In this document: in pieces, positions 59,374 through 64,000 of the stretch | How the letters are laid out: every line of letters begins with the position of its first letter | Position numbering within the stretch: the first letter of the stretch is position 1 | NCBI RefSeq assembly: GCF_030553305.1 | Contig: NZ_JARRAH010000001.1 | Coordinates: 2,232,001 to 2,296,000 of the forward strand | Source: Halomarina ordinaria | GTDB lineage: Archaea; Halobacteriota; Halobacteria; Halobacteriales; Haloarculaceae | Reading direction: 5' to 3' | DNA: 64,000 nt | Notes under the pieces: model-generated | Seen by the model: the letters and a program-made list of their open reading frames with translations, nothing else | What the model was told of the DNA's origin: nothing | Database searches by the model: none | Position numbers and translations under genes: made by a program

Positions 59374-60366
59374 TCACGCCAGCGGCGTGCGTTCGACGAC
59401 GGTTCCGTCGTAAGTCGGGTACTGTTCGACGATTTCACCCTGCTCCGCGTCGCCCTCCTCGACCATCTCCTCCAGGAGCCACCACGCCAGTTCGACGTGG
59501 CTGTCCTTCACGACGTAGAACTCCTCGGGAACGCCGAGGGCCTGTAGTTGAGTCTCGGTGAGCCACGTCTTGCCGTAGACGAGCGTCCCGTCGTCGGTCA
59601 CCTCGTCGAACTCGCGGCCGACGTTCTTCGCCATGCGCTTCAGGCGATTGCGGTGCTGGGCGGCGTCCTTGAAGACGCTCGTACAGAAGTACACCTTCGG
59701 GTGGTCGCCCATCTCCTCTAAGACGTCGTGGCTCCCCTCGACGGCGCTCATGTGGCCCTCGCGGAGTTCGAAGCCCTGTTCCTGCATCCGGCGGTAGTTC
59801 CCGTCGCTCATCTCGAACTCGTTGACGTTGCAGAAGTCGGCGGCCCCCTCGTCGAGGAAGTCGAGGAACTCCCGCTCGCCGCGGATGCCGGGAATCTCGA
59901 AGGCGGGCGTCAGCCCCTCCTCGCGGGCGACGTAGAGGATGTCCTCCCACTCGGTCCCGTGCATCTCGCCCCACAGTTCGTAGGGGGGGTGGAAGCGAAT
60001 CTCGTCGAGGCCCGCCTCCGAGAGGCGGCGCATGTTCTCCCGGCCGCCGGTGATGCCCGTGTAGAGGTGGGTGTGGTGGTCCTCGCCGAACTCGTCTTTG
60101 AGCAGCGAGAGGTACCGACAGGTCTTCTCCATCGCCTCCTGGGGTTCGCCGCCGGTGATGGAGGTGCCGAGGGCGTCCATGCGTTTCGCCTCCTCTACGA
60201 CGTCCGCGTCGGACTCGACGAGGCGCTCGTTGGCGTAGACGTCGGTGACGTTCTTGCGGTTCTCGCCGAGGGGGCAGTAGAAGCAGTCACGCTGGTCGCA
60301 GTAGCCGTAGACGAACAGCACCATCTTGCCGCCCATCGCGCACTGCTCACAGCCCCTGGAGATCAT
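59374..60366 (-). CDS. radical SAM protein with unusual cysteine spacing
   Basis: 330 residues. The cluster motif reads YGYCDQRDCFYCPLGENRKN, i.e. C-x4-C-x2-C, instead of the usual C-x3-C-x2-C; CEQCAMGGKM precedes it at the N-terminus. GTSITGGEPQEAMEKTCRYL supplies the GGEP motif that binds SAM. The substrate cannot be told. A TATA-like GATTTTTGCC lies ~30 bp upstream of the ATG. Its last 26 codons are repeated just downstream of the gene. Confidence 0.88.
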   Translation of the reverse strand: MISRGCEQCAMGGKMVLFVYGYCDQRDCFYCPLGENRKNVTDVYANERLVESDADVVEEAKRMDALGTSITGGEPQEAMEKTCRYLSLLKDEFGEDHHTHLYTGITGGRENMRRLSEAGLDEIRFHPPYELWGEMHGTEWEDILYVAREEGLTPAFEIPGIRGEREFLDFLDEGAADFCNVNEFEMSDGNYRRMQEQGFELREGHMSAVEGSHDVLEEMGDHPKVYFCTSVFKDAAQHRNRLKRMAKNVGREFDEVTDDGTLVYGKTWLTETQLQALGVPEEFYVVKDSHVELAWWLLEEMVEEGDAEQGEIVEQYPTYDGTVVERTPLA

Positions 60367-60404
60367 TCACCGGTGCTTCGCCGTCGAGAGGCAAAAATCG
60401 TCCG

Positions 60405-61040
60405 TTACGTCGACGGCCCCTCGTTCTCCTTCCAGACCGTGACGACCGTCCGTCCGAGCGACGACTCCTCCAGCGCGGGTTCGAGCGCCGACCACTCCGC
60501 CCCCGGGTCGACGTCCGGCGCCTCCGGGAGTCCGTAGAGGCGCATCCCGTAGACGTGCCGCCCGTCGCCTTCCGGGGGGCAGGGGCCGACGTAGCCGACG
60601 CTCCCCGAACTGTTGACCCCCTGCGAGACGGTGACCGTCTCCTCGACGCCGCCGGCGTCCGTCTCGAACTCCACGCGCTCGCGGGTCGCGACACCCGCCG
60701 GTATCGTCGAGATGGTCGCCGGGAGGTCCCACAGCGTCCAGTGGACGAACGGTTCGGGTCGGACGGAGGTGTCGAGGAAGACGACCGCGAGCGAGTCGAC
60801 GGCCGGCGCGATAGAGGTCATGATGAGTTCGGGCGAGATGTCGGTCCCGTCACAGGTGTGGCGCGCCGGGAGGGTCTTGTCCTCGCGCAGCGCCGCCACC
60901 TCGAAGGAGATGTCCGGGGGGACGCCCTCCCCCCCGTCGGACGCGTTCTCCCCCGGTCCGGTGGTCTCGGAACTGCTCGTACAGCCGGCGAGCACTCCTG
61001 ACAGCGCGGCGGCACCGACGAGAAAGCCCCGTCTATCCAT
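60405..61040 (-). CDS. YbhB/YbcL-type PEBP-family lipoprotein
   Basis: 211 residues. A Tat/lipobox signal MDRRGFLVGAAALSGVLAGC ends in the acylated cysteine. The PEBP core contains FVHWTLWDLPATISTIPAGV and GYVGPCPPEGDGRHVYGMRL, the ligand-binding pocket of Raf-kinase-inhibitor-like proteins. It is anchored on the outer face of the membrane; the ligand is unknown. Probably expressed separately from the radical SAM gene 38 bp downstream, which has its own promoter element. Confidence 0.88.
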   Translation of the reverse strand: MDRRGFLVGAAALSGVLAGCTSSSETTGPGENASDGGEGVPPDISFEVAALREDKTLPARHTCDGTDISPELIMTSIAPAVDSLAVVFLDTSVRPEPFVHWTLWDLPATISTIPAGVATRERVEFETDAGGVEETVTVSQGVNSSGSVGYVGPCPPEGDGRHVYGMRLYGLPEAPDVDPGAEWSALEPALEESSLGRTVVTVWKENEGPST

Positions 61041-61129
61041 ATGGTTCCACTACGGTCCGCCCGGACTTCAACCCCACCGACCCGCCGCCAGCCACGAAGT
61101 ATTTACCGTCCTTCGTCGGAGTGGACTCC

Positions 61130-61789
61130 ATGACGATGTCACGTCGTCGCTTCGTGGCTGGGGCGACGGGAACCACAGCGCTGGCTGCGCTCGCGGGCTG
61201 TCTCGGCGTCATCACCGGCAGCGAGGCACTCACCTTCGACGCGCGCCCCGCGACCCTCCCGGAGTCGGCGCGCGAGGGGACGGGCTACGAGGAGGACGAC
61301 GTCTCCCGGATGACCGTCACCCGCGAGGTCTCTGCCGCCGGACAGACCCGGGAGGTGGAGGCGAACAACGTCCTCGCGCAGTACGACAAGGGCGTCGACC
61401 TCCCGATGATCGGGCGCCTGCGCGCGGCCGTCTTCACCGTCCTCAGCACCCCCAAGGTCGACGTCCTCGGCCGGACGTTCAACCCGGTCGCGGACATGTC
61501 GACGGACGAACTCGTTGAGATGGTCCAGCGACGCTACGAGAACGTCCAGAACGTCGAGCGCGTCGACTCGCGCACCGTGTCCCTGCTCGGCGAGGAGACG
61601 AACGCCGTCCGCTACCGGGCCGACGCGACGCTCGCGGAGGAGTCGGCCACCGCCGAGGTCCACCTCACCGTCACCGAGGCGGTGGGCGCGGGCGAGGACT
61701 TCGTGCTCTGTTTCGCCGGCTCCCCCACGTTCCTCGACGAGCAGGAGACGGTGACGACGTTCATCGAGGCGACCGAGCACGAACCGTAA
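61130..61789 (+). CDS. haloarchaeal Tat lipoprotein (219 aa)
   Basis: MTMSRRRFVAGATGTTALAA precedes a lipobox LAALAGC. The mature part has no enzyme motif; conserved-looking segments are GYEEDDVSRMTVTREVSAAG and AEVHLTVTEAVGAGEDFVLC. I recall the family as a haloarchaeal unknown lipoprotein. TATA-like ATTTACC lies 24-30 bp before the ATG at 61130, supporting that start as leaderless; ATG at 61136 is the alternative. Divergent from the PEBP lipoprotein gene. Confidence 0.8.
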   Translation: MTMSRRRFVAGATGTTALAALAGCLGVITGSEALTFDARPATLPESAREGTGYEEDDVSRMTVTREVSAAGQTREVEANNVLAQYDKGVDLPMIGRLRAAVFTVLSTPKVDVLGRTFNPVADMSTDELVEMVQRRYENVQNVERVDSRTVSLLGEETNAVRYRADATLAEESATAEVHLTVTEAVGAGEDFVLCFAGSPTFLDEQETVTTFIEATEHEP

Positions 61790-61839
61790 CCGGCCGACCC
61801 CAAAGAGAAATTACCGACGGAGGGCATACTCACGCTCGA

Positions 61840-62937
61840 ATGCTGCTGGTGTTGTGCGTCGACCTCGACGACGACCTCGGGCGAAAGACCGGCTTCGAGA
61901 CGCCGGTCGTCGGCCGCGAGGCGGTCGAGGAGGCGGCCGTCGCGCTCGCGACCGCAGACCCCGAAGACAGCGACGTGAACGTCCTCTTCGAGGGGGTCCA
62001 CCTCTACGACGCCATCGACGACGTGGCGTGCGAGGTGGCGGTCGTCACCGGGACCAACGGGAACGACGTCGCCGCCAACCGGAAGGTCGGCGAGGAGGTC
62101 GACACGGTCCTCGCGCGCCTCTCGACCGGCGAGGACGTCCGCGCGCTGGTCGTGACCGACGGCGCGCAGGACGAGTCGGTCATCCCCGTCATCCGCTCGC
62201 GGGTCCCCATCGACGGCGTCCGCCGCGTCGTCGTCCGCCAGGCCCAGGACCTCGAGTCGATGTACTACACCATCAAGCAGGTGCTGAACGACCCGGAGAC
62301 CCGCGGTACCATCCTCGTCCCGCTCGGCGTCCTCCTGCTCATCTACCCGCTCATCGAACTCGCCGACCGCCTCGCGCTCCCGGGGGCGACCTTCGGCGTC
62401 ATCAGCGGGCTGTTCGGCCTCTACCTGCTGTTTCGGGGCCTCGGCGTCGAGCGCTCCATCGACCGGACGGTCGAGCGCGCGCGCACCGGCCTCTACACCG
62501 GCCGGGTCACGCTCATCACCTACGTCGTCGCGGCGGCGCTCATCGCCATCGGCGGAGCGGGCGGCGTCGAGGAACTCACGCGCGTCGGGCAGTCCGTCCC
62601 CGTCGAGGGGACGCTCGGCATCCCGAACGCCGTCGCCGCCGTCGTCCACGGCGCGGTCCACTGGTTCGCCGCGGCGGGCGTCGTCGCCAGCCTCGGGCGC
62701 ATCACCGACGAGTACCTCCACGGCGGCTTCGAGTGGCGCTACTGCAACGCGCCGTTCTACGTCCTCGCCATCGCGGCCGTCCTCCACGGCGTGAGCGCCT
62801 ACTTACTCGGCGTCGAGGGGGCGTCGTACCTCGCGGCCGCGCTCACCGTCGGCACGCTCCTCGGCGTGGTGAGCACGCTCGCGTTCGCCATCGCGGAGTC
62901 GCGCTTCCCCCGCGACCGGGAGGACGCGCCGGTCTGA
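61840..62937 (+). CDS. DUF373-family membrane protein
   Basis: 365 residues. A soluble N-terminal domain (LLVLCVDLDDDLGRKTGFET; VVTDGAQDESVIPVI; QAQDLESMYYTIKQVLNDPE) is followed by about six membrane segments from residue ~155 on. Both halves are conserved in the archaeal DUF373 family, for which no function is established. The N-terminal half has alpha/beta character; an acidic DLDDD motif near the N-terminus might bind a metal. Start ATG at 61840. Confidence 0.88.
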   Translation: MLLVLCVDLDDDLGRKTGFETPVVGREAVEEAAVALATADPEDSDVNVLFEGVHLYDAIDDVACEVAVVTGTNGNDVAANRKVGEEVDTVLARLSTGEDVRALVVTDGAQDESVIPVIRSRVPIDGVRRVVVRQAQDLESMYYTIKQVLNDPETRGTILVPLGVLLLIYPLIELADRLALPGATFGVISGLFGLYLLFRGLGVERSIDRTVERARTGLYTGRVTLITYVVAAALIAIGGAGGVEELTRVGQSVPVEGTLGIPNAVAAVVHGAVHWFAAAGVVASLGRITDEYLHGGFEWRYCNAPFYVLAIAAVLHGVSAYLLGVEGASYLAAALTVGTLLGVVSTLAFAIAESRFPRDREDAPV

Positions 62938-62966
62938 ATTCGCCGGGCCGAATCGGGGCGTCGACG

Positions 62967-63902
62967 CTACTCGTCGACGTAGCGGAACCAGTCGTCGTGG
63001 TCGTCGGTGCGTCGCTCGACGAGGTCGAAGAACGCCGACTGGAGGTCCTCGGTGACGGGGCCGCGCGTCCCCTCGCCGATGACGTTGTCGTCGACGGTCC
63101 GGATGGGCGTGACTTCGGCGGCCGTCCCGGTGAAGAACAGTTCGTCGGCGGTGTACAGTTCCCCGCGGCTGATGGTCGCCTCGTCGTGGACAGCGTAGCC
63201 GCGCTCGCGGGCGAGTTCGATGACCGTCTTGCGGGTGATGCCGTCGAGGATGGACTCGGCGAGGCCGGGCGTGTAGATGACGCCGTCGTTCACCACGAAG
63301 ATGTTCTCGCCGGGCCCCTCCGCGACGTTCCCCTCCTTGTTGAGGACGATGGCCTCGACGTAGCCGTTCGAGCGGGCCTCCTCGCCCGCCAGCAGGCTGT
63401 TGATGTACGGGCCCGTCGCCTTCGCGTTCGTGGGAATCTGGCTGGAGGCGTGCTTGCGCCACGAGGAGACCATCACGTCGACGCCCTCCTCGAGCGCCTC
63501 GTCGCCGAGGTACGCCCCCCACGGCCAGCAGGCGATCATCGTCCGCGTCGGGCAGTCGCCCGGCGAGACGCCGAGGCTGTTGTAGCCGTAGAACGCCAGC
63601 GGGCGGATGTAACACGAGTCGAGGTCCTGTCGGCGGATGAGTTCGAGCGTCGCCTCGGTCAGTTCCTCGCGCGAGTGGTCGATCTCGAGGCCGTAGGGCT
63701 TGCCCGAGTCGAACAGGCGGTCGAGGTGTTCCTCCCAGCGGAAGATGGCCGGCCCGCGCTCGGTGTCGTAACAGCGCACCCCCTCGAAGACGCCCGTCCC
63801 GTAGTGGAGGGCGTGACTCAAGACGTGAATCTGCGCGTCCTCCCAGTCGACGAACTCACCATCCATCCAGATGGTGTCGACGTCCATGTCGGCGAATGCC
63901 AT
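62967..63902 (-). CDS. ilvE: branched-chain amino-acid aminotransferase
   Basis: 311 residues, PLP fold type IV. The pyridoxal lysine is in NAKATGPYINSLLAGEEARS, and substrate/PLP motifs VEAIVLNKEGNVAEGPGENI and FFTGTAAEVTPI are present. It transaminates the 2-oxoacids of valine, leucine and isoleucine with glutamate. Start at MAFADMDVDTIWMDGEFVDW; an ATG three codons earlier is possible. A TATA-like element lies about 25 bp upstream. The last 98 bases of the window after it hold only its promoter. Confidence 0.95.
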   Translation of the reverse strand: MAFADMDVDTIWMDGEFVDWEDAQIHVLSHALHYGTGVFEGVRCYDTERGPAIFRWEEHLDRLFDSGKPYGLEIDHSREELTEATLELIRRQDLDSCYIRPLAFYGYNSLGVSPGDCPTRTMIACWPWGAYLGDEALEEGVDVMVSSWRKHASSQIPTNAKATGPYINSLLAGEEARSNGYVEAIVLNKEGNVAEGPGENIFVVNDGVIYTPGLAESILDGITRKTVIELARERGYAVHDEATISRGELYTADELFFTGTAAEVTPIRTVDDNVIGEGTRGPVTEDLQSAFFDLVERRTDDHDDWFRYVDE

Positions 63903-64000
63903 ATCCCTCACTGCGCGTCGGCACTATTGAGTGTTGGCGATTATTGCGCACCGGAGGAGACGACCGCAGTGCGCCGATTCACACCATCTCGCGAGGACGA

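Overview
The window comes from a haloarchaeon (class Halobacteria). The evidence is the very high GC with strong G/C third positions over most of it, the acidic proteins, and the archaeal information-processing genes: TFB, MCM, an RPA with its partner, Tfx, bacterio-opsin-activator-type HTH_10 regulators, TATA elements about 25-30 bp before start codons, and intronless archaeal tRNAs. I cannot name the genus.

Layout. (1) 1-4273 is an accessory island of lower GC. It holds a UvrD-like helicase cut by the window edge, three small or unknown genes in its operon, a divergent unknown gene across a perfect 16-bp palindrome, and a further small gene. It ends against a TFB gene that has lost its zinc-ribbon half. 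(2) 4887-8177 is a minus-strand run of a MinD/ParA ATPase and four co-directional haloarchaeal unknowns plus one more. (3) 8286-19929 holds an SDR, MCM, unknowns, TrkH, an APC permease fused to two USP domains, a lone USP, an Lrp/RCK_C regulator and a Tat-exported subtilase. (4) 20282-28329 holds a large PAS/GAF/HTH_10 regulator, an extremely acidic secreted repeat protein, two flavoproteins and an HTH regulator. (5) 28496-34444 holds tRNA-Pro with copies of its 3' end, TRAM and Tfx genes, an atypical SDR, a mannose-1-phosphate guanylyltransferase and the rpa3/rpap3 pair. (6) 34456-40704 is a complete, overlapping histidine-degradation operon (hutU-hutG-hutI-hutH) with a divergent HTH_10 regulator. 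(7) 40710-50104 holds an MBL-like protein, a ribbon-helix-helix protein, a trehalose-synthase-type glycosyltransferase and a lactate-oxidation locus (LutC, a LutB/LutA fusion, and a divergent Dld). (8) 50157-53623 holds tRNA-His with copies of its 3' end, then a teichoic-acid-like surface-glycan cluster and a 46-residue membrane protein. (9) 53664-63902 is mostly housekeeping: CinA-like, M50 protease with CBS domains, cupin, DEAD/DEAH helicase, PRC-like, radical SAM, PEBP lipoprotein, DUF373 and IlvE.

How genes work together. The hut enzymes carry histidine to glutamate and formamide. Dld and LutBA/LutC oxidise lactate to pyruvate. The transporter with USP modules sits beside its probable Lrp-type regulator. 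The glycan cluster supplies an activated alcohol, a polymerising phosphotransferase and a phosphatase-superfamily enzyme.

The most unusual signal is not a gene. Downstream of both tRNAs there is a 25-bp exact direct copy of the tRNA 3' end, 100 or 111 bp away, with a degraded inverted copy between. A protein-gene 3' end (radical SAM) is also duplicated downstream of itself. I see no CRISPR array, rRNA, intact transposase or replication origin.
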